Below are positions 1 to 8,305 of a DNA stretch of 64,000 nucleotides, piece after piece. The notes beneath the pieces were generated by a model, which worked only from the letters and a program-made list of their open reading frames with translations, made no database searches and was not told where the DNA came from. The stretch covers positions 3,270,501-3,334,500 of the forward strand of contig NC_015167.1 in assembly GCF_000190595.1 (NCBI RefSeq). The letters run 5' to 3'. The first letter of the stretch is position 1. Each line of letters starts with the position of its first letter. The stretch comes from Cellulophaga lytica DSM 7489. Lineage in GTDB: Bacteria > Bacteroidota > Bacteroidia > Flavobacteriales > Flavobacteriaceae. Made by a program: the position numbers and the translations under genes.

Positions 1-624
1 GTAATAAATAGAGTTAATGTGCTTGCATACCAAGAAAATGGAGCTGTAATAGATACTATTATAAACCGTGTGTATTCTAATGTAGGTAAAAGCAACTCTT
101 ATGGTTTAGAAATTGGAGCTACAATAAAACCAACTAAAAACTGGACAAATTTTATTGGAGCAAATGTTTATAGTTATAAAATTAATGGTGTTTTAAACTT
201 TAACCACAGAGATGGTGTTGCACGTACTTACGGTATAAATAGTAAGGCTACTATATACTCTGTAAATCTTAACTCAACTTACAATTTTTGGCAAAATGCA
301 AGTGCACAGTTCTCTTTTAATTATTTATCTGATAGAAATACTGCAATGGGAGAAGACTCTAGGTTTTACTCTCCAAATCTTACGCTTAGAAAATCGTTTT
401 TAGATAATAAATTAACAGCCACGTTACAATGGCAAAATATAGATATGGGCTTATTAAACACTAATGAGCAACGTATTACAACGTCTAGACCTGGTAAATT
501 TTATACCACAACAAATTACAGGTATGAGGTAGATATGGTGTCATTAAATTTATCATATACATTTAATGCAACTAAAAATAAATCTAAATTTATTGATAGT
601 GAATTTGGAAAACGAGAGTTTTAA
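1..624 (+). CDS. Outer-membrane beta-barrel (TonB-dependent receptor type), C-terminal part
   Basis: The reading frame is open from base 1, so only the last 207 residues are visible and the true start lies outside the window. The segment is a run of alternating polar/hydrophobic strands separated by short turns, as in a large outer-membrane barrel. It ends in an aromatic terminus (GKREF), typical of the Bacteroidota outer-membrane beta-barrel family whose full-length members carry a carboxypeptidase-like and plug domain upstream. The family imports or binds macromolecules or siderophores at the outer membrane, but the substrate cannot be told from the barrel tail. A terminator-like hairpin follows at 648-683. 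The next gene is convergent. Confidence 0.75.
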   Translation, partial: VINRVNVLAYQENGAVIDTIINRVYSNVGKSNSYGLEIGATIKPTKNWTNFIGANVYSYKINGVLNFNHRDGVARTYGINSKATIYSVNLNSTYNFWQNASAQFSFNYLSDRNTAMGEDSRFYSPNLTLRKSFLDNKLTATLQWQNIDMGLLNTNEQRITTSRPGKFYTTTNYRYEVDMVSLNLSYTFNATKNKSKFIDSEFGKREF

Positions 625-647
625 TTAACCTGTTAGATTTGTAAATT

Positions 648-683
648 AAAAGCCTAGTTAATGTTTGTATAACTGGGCTTTTG
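648..683. terminator. Bidirectional terminator hairpin
   Basis: AAAAGCCTAGTTA pairs with TAACTGGGCTTTT across a short loop, with T runs on either side. It lies between the convergent barrel gene and the LytTR regulator gene and could serve both. Confidence 0.6.
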
Positions 684-690
684 CTTTTAG

Positions 691-1371
691 CTAAAATAGC
701 TCTTTCTTTACTTTGTCATAATAACTGTCACTTACTGGTATGTTTATACTAGATAGTAGTAAATCTCTGCCTTTAAGACTTGTAACTTTACTTTTGTTTA
801 CAATAAAAGACCTGTGTACACGCATAAATAAATTTGGATCTAAGGTTTTTTCTAAAGATTTTAATGTCTGGTGACTCATTATCTTTTTACCATCTTCTAA
901 ATAAAAATTAACGTACTCACTATCACTTTCTATATGCGTAATGTGCTGTAATTGTATTTTATGCAAGTCATAACCAGATTTAATAGTTATAGTAGTATTA
1001 TTAGTATACTTATTAGGGATTTCTGTTGTTTCAAGTTTATTTACAGCTTGTAAAAAACGTTCAAAAGTTATAGGTTTTAATAAATAATCTAGAGCGTTTA
1101 ACTCATAGCCTTGCAAAGCATACTCAGAATAAGCAGTTGTAAAAATTATTTTAGTAGTAGCGGGTATCATTTTAGCAAAATCTGTTCCCTTTAAATTAGG
1201 CATTTGTATGTCTAAAAAAATAAGGTCAATTGTATTTGCTTTTAGTGTTTGTATAGCGTCAATAGGGTTTTCGTAATCAGCAACAAGCTCTATGTAATCT
1301 AATTTACTAATATAGCTAGTTAATAAGCCCCTAGCTAGTTCTTCATCATCAATAATAATACATTTATACAT
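691..1371 (-). CDS. LytTR-family response regulator
   Basis: A 226-residue response regulator. The N-terminal receiver domain (about 1-120) has the acidic pair near residues 8-9, the phospho-acceptor Asp54 in FLDIQMP, the conserved TTAY segment and LLKP lysine. The C-terminal LytTR DNA-binding domain (about 125-226) contains the family pattern of HIESDSEYVNF and FMRVHRSFIVN. LytTR proteins bind direct repeats about two helical turns apart. It overlaps the upstream histidine kinase gene by 8 bases, so the two are translationally coupled. Its likely targets are the four promoters in this window with ACAG repeats at 21-bp period (before 2600, 28965, 30625 and 45343). That link is inference from repeat geometry and from the first target lying next door. 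Confidence 0.95.
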   Translation of the reverse strand: MYKCIIIDDEELARGLLTSYISKLDYIELVADYENPIDAIQTLKANTIDLIFLDIQMPNLKGTDFAKMIPATTKIIFTTAYSEYALQGYELNALDYLLKPITFERFLQAVNKLETTEIPNKYTNNTTITIKSGYDLHKIQLQHITHIESDSEYVNFYLEDGKKIMSHQTLKSLEKTLDPNLFMRVHRSFIVNKSKVTSLKGRDLLLSSINIPVSDSYYDKVKKELF

Positions 1372-2407
1372 TTTGCTGTAAATTTAATTCAACTTTAAAA
1401 ATACCATCAGTTTTAGAAATAGCTAATGTATGTTTATTAGGGTAAAGTATTTCTAGTCTCTTTTTTACATTATCTAAGCCTATACCTCCTACATCATCTT
1501 TTAAAATATCTTTAGAGGCTATGCTATTTTCTACTTTAAAATTAATGTTACCATTGTCTGCCGTTAATTTAATAGTAATAAATGTAGCATTAAATTGTTC
1601 TATATTACTATGTTTAATGGCATTTTCTACAAATGGTATAAGTAACATTGGGGCAATTTGTATACTACTATCTTTTACGTTAAATGTAGTGTTTATAGGG
1701 TATTTTTTACTGCTTTTTAAGGTAAAAAGTTTTATGTAGTTCTCTATATATTCAATTTCTTTAGAGAGGAGTACAAAAGGTCTCTCGCACTCATATAAAA
1801 CATACCTTAGCATTGTAGATAAATAACTTATGCTTTCTTGGGTTTTAGCAGTATCTATAGCAGATAACGCATAAATGTTATTTAAAGCATTAAACAAAAA
1901 ATGCGGATTTATCTGTGACTTTAAAAGTTTTAATTCTGTTTCTAAATTTTCATTTTTACTAATAATTATTTCTTCTTCCTTTTTTTTAGTATACACAATA
2001 AACTCTATTACAGTAGCTAAAATATATGCAATAAATAAAAGTAATATTTGTGTAAACTGCCTAGACGGTGGCCTTGGTATGTTTTCCCTATTTATATTAG
2101 GTAATTCTGCAGCCTGTGGTATTCTTGGTAAAGGCAAAGGACGTTCTTGAGGGAGTAACACAGACATTAGAGCTATAAAAATACCCAGAGCTATTACAGA
2201 TATTATAACAAATTGTAAATGTTTTTTAGGGAATAAAAACTTTGGAGCAGTATAAAAAATTAATAATGCTATTAATACTATTTGTCCTAAAAAAGAAAAT
2301 AAGTTTTGCTCTATAAAATTTGTAGCCCAACCTTGTTGTGACCATAAAACAAACCACAAAGCAAACCATAAAATGGATTGAGAAATAAATCTAATTGTTG
2401 TATTCAT
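1364..2407 (-). CDS. LytS-type sensor histidine kinase
   Basis: A 347-residue membrane kinase of the His_kinase (LytS/YehU) class. Four hydrophobic segments (about 8-25, 36-55, 64-84 and 118-140) form the membrane part, with a Pro-rich loop between the third and fourth. The cytoplasmic part starts with a short coiled coil. The phospho-acceptor His169 sits in the family signature INPHFLFNALN, and the ATP-binding domain has the N box (PFVENAIKHS) and G box (GGIGLDNVKKRLE). No extracytoplasmic sensor domain is evident, so the signal is probably sensed in or at the membrane. It is the first gene of the pair with the response regulator and is divergent from the EF-hand operon. Confidence 0.95.
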   Translation of the reverse strand: MNTTIRFISQSILWFALWFVLWSQQGWATNFIEQNLFSFLGQIVLIALLIFYTAPKFLFPKKHLQFVIISVIALGIFIALMSVLLPQERPLPLPRIPQAAELPNINRENIPRPPSRQFTQILLLFIAYILATVIEFIVYTKKKEEEIIISKNENLETELKLLKSQINPHFLFNALNNIYALSAIDTAKTQESISYLSTMLRYVLYECERPFVLLSKEIEYIENYIKLFTLKSSKKYPINTTFNVKDSSIQIAPMLLIPFVENAIKHSNIEQFNATFITIKLTADNGNINFKVENSIASKDILKDDVGGIGLDNVKKRLEILYPNKHTLAISKTDGIFKVELNLQQNV

Positions 2408-2481
2408 ACTGCAAATAAATGAAAATAAAAATCAATGTATGTTTAAAAAACAGCCTATTTACCCAGTGTAAAATAGATTTG

Positions 2482-2565
2482 GCAGAATATAAAAACAGTT
2501 TTACAGAAAGCTTAGCTGCATTCACTTAAAACCAAACATCTGCATTAATCTTATGCTCATCTTTG
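2482..2565 (+). promoter_or_regulatory. Promoter with three LytTR-type direct repeats (site L1)
   Basis: Repeat cores lie at 2482 (GCAG), 2503 (ACAG, within TTTTACAGAAAG) and 2524 (ACTT, within TTCACTTAAA), each 21 bases apart. Exactly 30 bases after the third core is the -7-like element CATCTTTG (2558-2565). The geometry is the same as at 28850-28933, 30535-30618 and 45226-45309. The promoter points to the EF-hand operon, and the two-component system lies just upstream in the opposite direction. Confidence 0.7.
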
Positions 2566-2599
2566 AAATCTAAAATAGTAGAATTTTAAAAATAAAAAG

Positions 2600-2890
2600 A
2601 TGAAAAATACAACAGTAAAAAAAGGAGTTTTAGTAGTAGCGTTAGTAGCATTTGGTGCAATGGGATTAAAAGCACAACCACCAAAAGGAGAACAACGTAA
2701 AAGACCTACGTTAGAAGAGATTTTTAAACAGATGGACGCTAATGAAGATGGTAAACTTACTAAAGAAGAGGTAAAAGGACCTTTAAAAAAAGATTTTAAG
2801 AAAATTGATGCCAATGAGGATGGGTTTTTAACTAAAGAAGAAATAGAAAAAATGCCTAAGCCAGAAAAGAAAGAGAAACCATCTAAATAA
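2600..2890 (+). CDS. Secreted EF-hand calcium-binding protein
   Basis: A 96-residue protein with a signal peptide (hydrophobic core about 8-22, cleavage near the AQ at 25-26). Two canonical EF-hand loops follow: D46-N48-D50-G51-T54-E57 and D70-N72-D74-G75-T78-E81. Both have acidic or amide side chains at positions 1, 3, 5 and 12, so both should bind calcium. The rest is rich in Lys, Glu and Pro. It probably acts in the periplasm or outside the cell as a small calcium-responsive protein; its partner is unknown. It is the first gene after promoter L1 and is 5 bases from the YHYH lipoprotein gene, so it heads an operon that seems to be under LytTR control. Confidence 0.88.
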   Translation: MKNTTVKKGVLVVALVAFGAMGLKAQPPKGEQRKRPTLEEIFKQMDANEDGKLTKEEVKGPLKKDFKKIDANEDGFLTKEEIEKMPKPEKKEKPSK

Positions 2891-2895
2891 AACTT

Positions 2896-3741
2896 ATGAA
2901 AATTTCTAAATTAAAATATATACCATTATTTAGTATAGCAACTATTGTTACTGTAGCATTTATTGCCTGCAGTAATGATAGTAATTCTGATGAGGATGCT
3001 ATAAATAATGATGATACAAGTGCTGAATTACACGCAGCTTTTGCAGAGTTTGATTCTGAGAATGTAACAATTTTATTAAATGGTACAGAAGTAGAAATAG
3101 AAACTAACGGAATGCCAAACCATACGTCTCCGTATTGGTCTAATACTACAGAACGTTCTGCTGTAGACCCAATGGGTAATACGTTAACTACAGAAGCAGC
3201 AGATAGTAATCATCCTTTATTTGTAGAGCCTACGGTAACTAGTTTTGAAAAAATGGCTCCAGGTAATATTGATGATTTTAATGGATCATATTCTTTGACT
3301 GTTCCCCAAACACCAACTAAGGCATCTACAAGTACTTCTACTGGTTTAGGAGCTATTGGTATAGCTGTAAGTGGTGCAATGATTTATAATGATGAAGAAG
3401 GACCAAATGTACCTTTAGATGATGCAGTAGGCTCTTTAGATTATACAGCAGCACATACAGGTCCGCAAAGTTACCATTACCATTTAGAAACCAAAGCATG
3501 GTCTAATGATGATGAAAATTTAATTGGTATTATGGCCGATGGTTTTTTCTTATATGGTAGAAAATGTAATGCTACAGGCACTTATCCTACAGATTTAGAT
3601 GCTTCTGGCGGGCATACAAGTACAACACAACACTCAACTGAAGAAGAATATCATTATCACATACAAAATGAGTTATATCTTAACCAATTTTACATTCTAT
3701 TCCCAGGAGATTACCAAGGTACGCCAGCTACTATTTTATAA
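2896..3741 (+). CDS. YHYH-domain lipoprotein
   Basis: A 281-residue protein with a lipoprotein signal (hydrophobic segment ending in the lipobox FIAC, followed by a Ser/Asn/Asp-rich linker). The C-terminal half matches the YHYH family: the SYHYHLE and EYHYHIQNE motifs that name it, the GAIGIAVSG segment and the IGIMADGFFLYGR segment. The function of the family is not established. In Bacteroidota such proteins are often near CotH and EF-hand genes, and here the CotH gene at 28965 carries the same promoter architecture. It is part of the operon led by the EF-hand gene. The following MORN-like gene overlaps its 3' end if an ATG start is used. Confidence 0.85.
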   Translation: MKISKLKYIPLFSIATIVTVAFIACSNDSNSDEDAINNDDTSAELHAAFAEFDSENVTILLNGTEVEIETNGMPNHTSPYWSNTTERSAVDPMGNTLTTEAADSNHPLFVEPTVTSFEKMAPGNIDDFNGSYSLTVPQTPTKASTSTSTGLGAIGIAVSGAMIYNDEEGPNVPLDDAVGSLDYTAAHTGPQSYHYHLETKAWSNDDENLIGIMADGFFLYGRKCNATGTYPTDLDASGGHTSTTQHSTEEEYHYHIQNELYLNQFYILFPGDYQGTPATIL

Positions 3742-4285
3742 GTTGTTGTTAGTTGTTGCTTTACTGTTTGTAACTAGTTGTACAACGGTTACTGCTGTAT
3801 CAAAAAAGAACTTAGAAGTAAAAAATAATCAAGGGCTTGTGTATTATAAAAACAAGCCTTTTACTGGCTTAGCTATTAGTTTTTATAAAAATGGTGGCAA
3901 GTCTGAAAGTATTAGCTATAAAAATGGAAAAAAAGATGGCAATTACCAAAAATGGTTTTATACGGGTGATCTTAGTTACCAAGCATATTACAAAAACGGA
4001 AAAAAAGAGGGCGTGGCTAAGTCTTGGTGGAGCAATGGTAAACTAAGGTCTAGATCTGTTTTTGAAAACGGAATTGTAAACGGTATACAAAAGCAGTGGT
4101 ACAAAACAGGAGCAAAATTTAAGGAGATGAATATTGTAAACGGAAAGGAAGAAGGCTTGCAAAGAGCATGGCGTAAAAACGGAAAAATATACAATAATTA
4201 TGAAGCAAAAAACGGTAGAATTTTTGGACTTAAAAGAGCAAATCTTTGTTTTCAATTGGAAGATGAAATTGTACAGGTTAAATAG
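3668..4285 (+). CDS. MORN-like repeat lipoprotein (YwqK family)
   Basis: The protein has a hydrophobic segment ending in a lipobox (FVTSC), then about six repeats of the type YKNGKKDGNYQKWFYTGD, the MORN-like repeats of the YwqK (so-called antitoxin) family. The role is unknown; in this phylum they are usually surface or periplasmic proteins. The start is uncertain. The ATG at 3668 lies inside the YHYH gene and adds an unusually long 22-residue leader before the signal sequence. A TTG at 3743, right after the YHYH stop, would give a normal short lipoprotein signal. I list the ATG but think the TTG is equally likely. The gene overlaps the SCO1 gene by 23 bases, so the four genes look like one operon. 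Confidence 0.75.
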   Translation: MSYILTNFTFYSQEITKVRQLLFYKLLLVVALLFVTSCTTVTAVSKKNLEVKNNQGLVYYKNKPFTGLAISFYKNGGKSESISYKNGKKDGNYQKWFYTGDLSYQAYYKNGKKEGVAKSWWSNGKLRSRSVFENGIVNGIQKQWYKTGAKFKEMNIVNGKEEGLQRAWRKNGKIYNNYEAKNGRIFGLKRANLCFQLEDEIVQVK

Positions 4286-4919
4286 CTTGTTTACAGCATT
4301 TTTACTTGTTTTTACATTGTTAGGATGCAATAATAAATCTAACAGTGAAAAAGAGAGTGCTTTACCTTATTACGGTGAATCTAGTTTTACTCCAAAATGG
4401 TTGGCTACAGATAGTAAAGAAGCTATGGAAATGCATAGAATACCCAATTTTAGTTTAATAAACCAAAACGGAGAAGTAATAACACGTAATACTTTTAAAA
4501 ATAAAATTTATGTAGCAGATTTTTTCTTTACTAGTTGTTCTGGTATTTGTCCTAAAATGACAAGTAATATGTCTGTATTACAAGAAGCTTTTAAAACAGA
4601 TGATGATGTTTTGTTGTTATCACATACGGTAACTCCGGAGACAGACACAGTAGAAGTTTTAAACGAATATGCAAAAACTAAAGGTGTTAAGCCTAACAAA
4701 TGGCATTTAGTTACTGGTAGTAGAAGTGAAATTTATAACTTAGGTAGAAATGCCTATTTTATAGAGGAAGACTTAGGAGAACTAAAAACAGATGATGATT
4801 TTTTACACACAGAAAATTTTGTTTTAATTGATAAAAACCAACACATTAGAGGTATTTATAACGGGTTAAACAAAACTGCTATACAACAACTTATTGCTGA
4901 CATTAAAACTTTAAAATAA
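4263..4919 (+). CDS. SCO1/SenC-type copper chaperone lipoprotein
   Basis: A 218-residue thioredoxin-fold lipoprotein. The ATG at 4263 is chosen because it gives a clean signal with lipobox LLGC; the upstream extension has no signal. The SCO signature is complete: the CxxxC copper site (SCSGICPKM) and the distal His in LHTENFVLID. SCO proteins deliver copper to the CuA site of cytochrome c oxidase or to other cuproenzymes, or act as thiol-disulfide reductants. As the last gene of an operon with EF-hand, YHYH and MORN proteins, it may serve a metal-dependent surface function here instead of respiration; that is inference. It overlaps the preceding gene by 23 bases. Confidence 0.9.
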   Translation: MKLYRLNSLFTAFLLVFTLLGCNNKSNSEKESALPYYGESSFTPKWLATDSKEAMEMHRIPNFSLINQNGEVITRNTFKNKIYVADFFFTSCSGICPKMTSNMSVLQEAFKTDDDVLLLSHTVTPETDTVEVLNEYAKTKGVKPNKWHLVTGSRSEIYNLGRNAYFIEEDLGELKTDDDFLHTENFVLIDKNQHIRGIYNGLNKTAIQQLIADIKTLK

Positions 4920-4943
4920 GAGTCTTAATTACTTGTTTGCTAT

Positions 4944-5846
4944 TTAGTTAGAATATAATATTAAAGCAACACCTAAAAGTATACCAGCAAGCGGAATAAG
5001 CTTTTTTCGTTTGTTTTTTTCTTTAAACAAAATTCCGCCTAATAATACGGCTATTAAAATTTGACTCCTTTTTATGGCAGATAAAAGCATTATTAATGCA
5101 TCTGGATCTTGTAGTGCTTTAAAGTAAAAATAATCTGCAGTTTGCAATAAAATACCAACAGCGGGTATAGACCAACGCCATTTAAACGCTTTTCTTTTGT
5201 CTGCCTTTGGAAACCAAGTTATGGCTAGTATAACTAATAATATTAAAATAGTATACCAGCAAAACCAAAACTGTAGTGTTTGCGGATTTAAATTTACCTG
5301 TTGTATTAAAAATTTATCATATAAACCGCTAGATGAGCCTAAAAAAGTAGCACCTATTATAGCAAATATCCATTTGTTCTTTTTAAAATTGATACCTTCT
5401 TGTTTTCCAATTCTAGAGTATAAAAAAACAGAAAATATGATTAAGAAAAAGCCAATCCACTGCCAATAATTTGGTCGTTCATGATAAATAAAAATTGCAC
5501 CAATAAAAGTAAAAAAAGGTCCGGCGGAACGTATTGGAGTAACAATAGTAATGGGCAAATGTTTTAAGGCTTGGTAAGCCAATACCCAAGAGCCAGCCAT
5601 TAGCATAGATTTTATAACAATTAATGCGTGGTTTTGCCAAGGAATATCTGTGATGTAAAAACCAATTTCTTTAGTAAACTCAGGATAAAATTTAGATCCT
5701 AAATAAAAAGGTAGTAACAGTAAAAAACCAGCAGTTATAGTACCTAAAAGTACAGGAAAAACCTCATTGCCTTGTACAGCATGTTTTTTGCACAAATTGT
5801 GCAATCCTAAAAATAAAGCCGATAAAAGGCCTAAATACATCCACAT
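4944..5846 (-). CDS. EamA/DMT-superfamily membrane transporter
   Basis: A 300-residue integral membrane protein with about ten hydrophobic segments in two EamA-like halves. It begins with a segment of the SALFLGLHNLCKK type, and the second half starts near GSSSGLYDKFLIQ. The ends of the halves carry the conserved family segments TPIRSAGPFFTFIGAIFIYHE and AIKRSQILIAVLLGGILFKE. The family exports metabolites such as amino acids or nucleotides; the substrate is not predictable from the sequence. It is convergent with the SCO1 operon, 24 bases away, and has no obvious partner gene. Confidence 0.85.
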   Translation of the reverse strand: MWMYLGLLSALFLGLHNLCKKHAVQGNEVFPVLLGTITAGFLLLLPFYLGSKFYPEFTKEIGFYITDIPWQNHALIVIKSMLMAGSWVLAYQALKHLPITIVTPIRSAGPFFTFIGAIFIYHERPNYWQWIGFFLIIFSVFLYSRIGKQEGINFKKNKWIFAIIGATFLGSSSGLYDKFLIQQVNLNPQTLQFWFCWYTILILLVILAITWFPKADKRKAFKWRWSIPAVGILLQTADYFYFKALQDPDALIMLLSAIKRSQILIAVLLGGILFKEKNKRKKLIPLAGILLGVALILYSN

Positions 5847-5891
5847 GGCCGCGAAGATAGTTTTTTAGATAAATTTTAAGAGTGTTGTGTA

Positions 5892-7208
5892 TTATTTTAT
5901 GTCATATTTCTTCAATTTAAACGGATTTAAACTAATGTATATTATGGTATAGATAAATAACAGAAGTAAATACCAGGTATTACTTATTAAGTCTGTATAT
6001 GTTAGTTTTCCTTCAGAAAAGCTTAAAATCATTAATACTTGTGCTCCATAAGGTAATAATCCTTGTGTAATACAGGCAAAAATATCTAATATTGAAGCCG
6101 TATTTTTATTGTCTAACTTATACTCATCGTTTATAGTTTTGGCAATAGTACCAGAAATAATTATGGAAACGGTGTTATTTGCAATAGCCATATTAACCGT
6201 ACTTACTAGTGTGGCAATTCCAAATTGTGCAGATTTTTTACTCTTTATAAGTGTTTTTATTTTATTTAGAATATAGTCTATCCCTCCATTTTTAGCAACC
6301 AAAGCAGCTAAGCCACCAGACAATAAGGATAACAAAAAAATCTCTGTCATACTCGTAAATCCTGCATATGCATACTTAGTAGATTCAATTAGCGTAAAGT
6401 CACCGTAAAATATACCAATTATTGCAGCTAAAATTACACCAAGTAATAAGGTAACAAAAACGTTTACACCAATAACAGATAGTGCAATTACAAATACATA
6501 AGGTACTATTTTTAGTAGGTTATAATTATAGGTTGTATTTTCTAAACTATGCGCATTTAAATCTGCTCCTTTAAAAATTAATACAACAATTGTAATTAAA
6601 GCTGCTGGTAATGCAATTTTTATATTTTGTTTAAATTTATCGCTCATTTTAACTCCTAAAGATTGTGTTGCTGCAATAGTTGTATCTGATATTACAGAAA
6701 GGTTATCTCCAAACATAGCACCACCTAAAAGTGCACCACAAAGCACGGCTAAAGATGCACCACCTTTATCTGCAAACCCTATAACAATTGGTGTTAAAGC
6801 TACAATGGCACCTACAGATGTACCTGTAGATATAGATAAAAAGGCAGCAATAATAAACACTCCAAAATAAATGTATTGTATAGGAATTATATCTAACCCT
6901 AAACTCACAATAGCGTCTACACTACCTGTTTCTTTGGTAATTGTTGCAAATGCACCAGCCAACAAATATATAAGGCACATAGTTAGTATTTTACTATCTC
7001 CACAGCCTTCTAAAAGTGTATTAATTTTAGCATTAATAGTTTGTTTAAATAATAAAAAAGCGGCTATAATACCTGCAATAACAGCTATAGGCGCTGGTAA
7101 TGCATAAAAGTCGTTCTGATAAATACCTACGCCTAAAAATGTAAATACAAATACAAATAAGGGTAATAATGCTATAAGCTTTGGTGTACTATTTTTTATT
7201 GCAGTCAT
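5892..7208 (-). CDS. NhaC-superfamily transporter, probable methionine uptake (MetT-like)
   Basis: A 438-residue integral membrane protein with about 11-12 hydrophobic segments and the NhaC-family signatures (GTSVGAIVALTPI, GGAMFGDNLSVISDTTIAA, LLSGGLAALVAKNGG). Annotation pipelines usually call these Na+/H+ antiporters. However, a branch of the superfamily (MetT) is a predicted methionine transporter, recognised in Firmicutes by its SAM-riboswitch control. Here the roughly 200-base leader holds a SAM-I-like RNA element (7285-7357 on the same strand), which makes sulfur amino acid transport the better guess. The evidence is the leader, not the protein sequence. The gene is monocistronic. The upstream DUF1853 gene reads in the same direction but is 205 bases away. 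Confidence 0.8.
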   Translation of the reverse strand: MTAIKNSTPKLIALLPLFVFVFTFLGVGIYQNDFYALPAPIAVIAGIIAAFLLFKQTINAKINTLLEGCGDSKILTMCLIYLLAGAFATITKETGSVDAIVSLGLDIIPIQYIYFGVFIIAAFLSISTGTSVGAIVALTPIVIGFADKGGASLAVLCGALLGGAMFGDNLSVISDTTIAATQSLGVKMSDKFKQNIKIALPAALITIVVLIFKGADLNAHSLENTTYNYNLLKIVPYVFVIALSVIGVNVFVTLLLGVILAAIIGIFYGDFTLIESTKYAYAGFTSMTEIFLLSLLSGGLAALVAKNGGIDYILNKIKTLIKSKKSAQFGIATLVSTVNMAIANNTVSIIISGTIAKTINDEYKLDNKNTASILDIFACITQGLLPYGAQVLMILSFSEGKLTYTDLISNTWYLLLLFIYTIIYISLNPFKLKKYDIK

Positions 7209-7284
7209 TTTTATTGTTTTGCAGAATCACAATAAGAAAAAGACAAATAATAAGGAGTTAAATTAACATTTTTTCCAAAGTATT

Positions 7285-7357
7285 GGCTTATCCTTTTTTA
7301 GCACCTTGCTCGTTATTGCAGGTTGCTATCTCTTTTTTTTGAGATTCTTGATAATTA
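7285..7357 (-). promoter_or_regulatory. SAM-I-like riboswitch (reduced form)
   Basis: Read on the minus strand, the leader has TTATCAAGAA, a small hairpin (ATCTC with GAGAT round an A-rich loop), TAGCAACC, a stem (CAACCTGC with GCAAGGTG), GTGCTAAAA and finally GGATAAG, whose GATAA pairs with the opening TTATC. The TTATCAAGA, AGCAACC, AAGGTGCTA and GATAAG blocks, in that order, are those of Bacteroidota SAM-I riboswitches. The G-rich kink-turn arm (P2) is replaced by a plain hairpin and P4 is missing, so this is a reduced or variant aptamer. It lies 77 bases before the transporter's start codon. Confidence 0.55.
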
Positions 7358-7412
7358 AGTGCGCAAAACTAAAGCATAACAACGAGATAAAATCATAATT
7401 TTCTGTTATTTT

Positions 7413-8225
7413 TTACCACCAAACAACAAAAAACTTTTCTAATTCTCCGTTAGGAAATTTTATCCAGCATAATGGAGACTTTTTGGCAGTAATTAAGGTG
7501 TTAACCTCTGCAGTAAATGTATTATATGTTAGCCAGTTTACTTGTGTTTTTACTTCTTGCAGCCAATTAGTTTTGTTAGGTATATAAAACTTACACTTAT
7601 TAAATTGCTCTAATTGTGCATGCTTAACATAAAAACCTTTTACACAGTTCTTATTTAACTGCTTAAATTTTACACTTCTTTTGTAAGGTGTAAATAGTTG
7701 TGCTTTAAAAAATACACGTTGTTTAATTTTATTTAAACTTAAATTTAGCTTTTTAATTATTGGGGTTGTATGGGTGTTGTAGAGTAGTGGTAGTTGCTTA
7801 TCTTTAAGTTTATCTAACTTTTTAATTAGAGAATCATTTCTGTTTGGTCCAATCCAATAATCTAACTCAGTACTACCAACCGTATCATCAAACAGGTAAA
7901 ATTTATAAATTATTTCTATATGATAGGCTATTTTGTTTTTTATTAAAATACAGTCTATTTCACCAATAGTAAGCTTATTGTTTTGTATTTGTAGGTTTTC
8001 TGCTAAAATAGTAATGTCTTTAGATTGCTTAAAATCTGTGCTAACATAGCGTTCTACCCTTTTTCCTAATCTTAAATTTGTTGGTATCTTATCAGTAAAT
8101 TTTGGAGTATCATTTTTTTCTAGTTCAAACTGTTTTAAACCATACACGCTGTTGCTTACCCATAGTGTTGGGGTATTTACATAACCAATAAACTGTTGCT
8201 CTATGTCTTTGTATTGTAATGTCAT
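7413..8225 (-). CDS. DUF1853 family protein
   Basis: A 270-residue soluble protein matching DUF1853. It has the central LDYWIGPNRNDSLIKKLDKL segment, the FKAQLFTPY segment and the WIKFPNGELEKFFVVW C-terminus. The invariant acidic and basic residues around GEIDCILIK and AYHIEIIYKF resemble the core of a PD-(D/E)XK-type nuclease fold (E-x-D ... E-x-x-x-K/Y), but no function has been shown for this family as far as I know. It has no signal or membrane segment, so it should be cytoplasmic. It is monocistronic and divergent from the PAP2 gene at 8306. Confidence 0.8.
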   Translation of the reverse strand: MTLQYKDIEQQFIGYVNTPTLWVSNSVYGLKQFELEKNDTPKFTDKIPTNLRLGKRVERYVSTDFKQSKDITILAENLQIQNNKLTIGEIDCILIKNKIAYHIEIIYKFYLFDDTVGSTELDYWIGPNRNDSLIKKLDKLKDKQLPLLYNTHTTPIIKKLNLSLNKIKQRVFFKAQLFTPYKRSVKFKQLNKNCVKGFYVKHAQLEQFNKCKFYIPNKTNWLQEVKTQVNWLTYNTFTAEVNTLITAKKSPLCWIKFPNGELEKFFVVWW

Positions 8226-8279
8226 TTAAAACAAAGTAAACACTTGTACTAATTAATTAACTATTTCTACAAATAAAAC

Positions 8280-8287
8280 TATATTTG
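8280..8287 (+). promoter_or_regulatory. Bacteroidota -7 element TATATTTG
   Basis: A perfect TAnnTTTG element 18 bases before the ATG of the PAP2 gene, so the mRNA leader would be only about a dozen bases long. Confidence 0.5.
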
Positions 8288-8305
8288 TGATAATAAATGG
8301 TTTAA

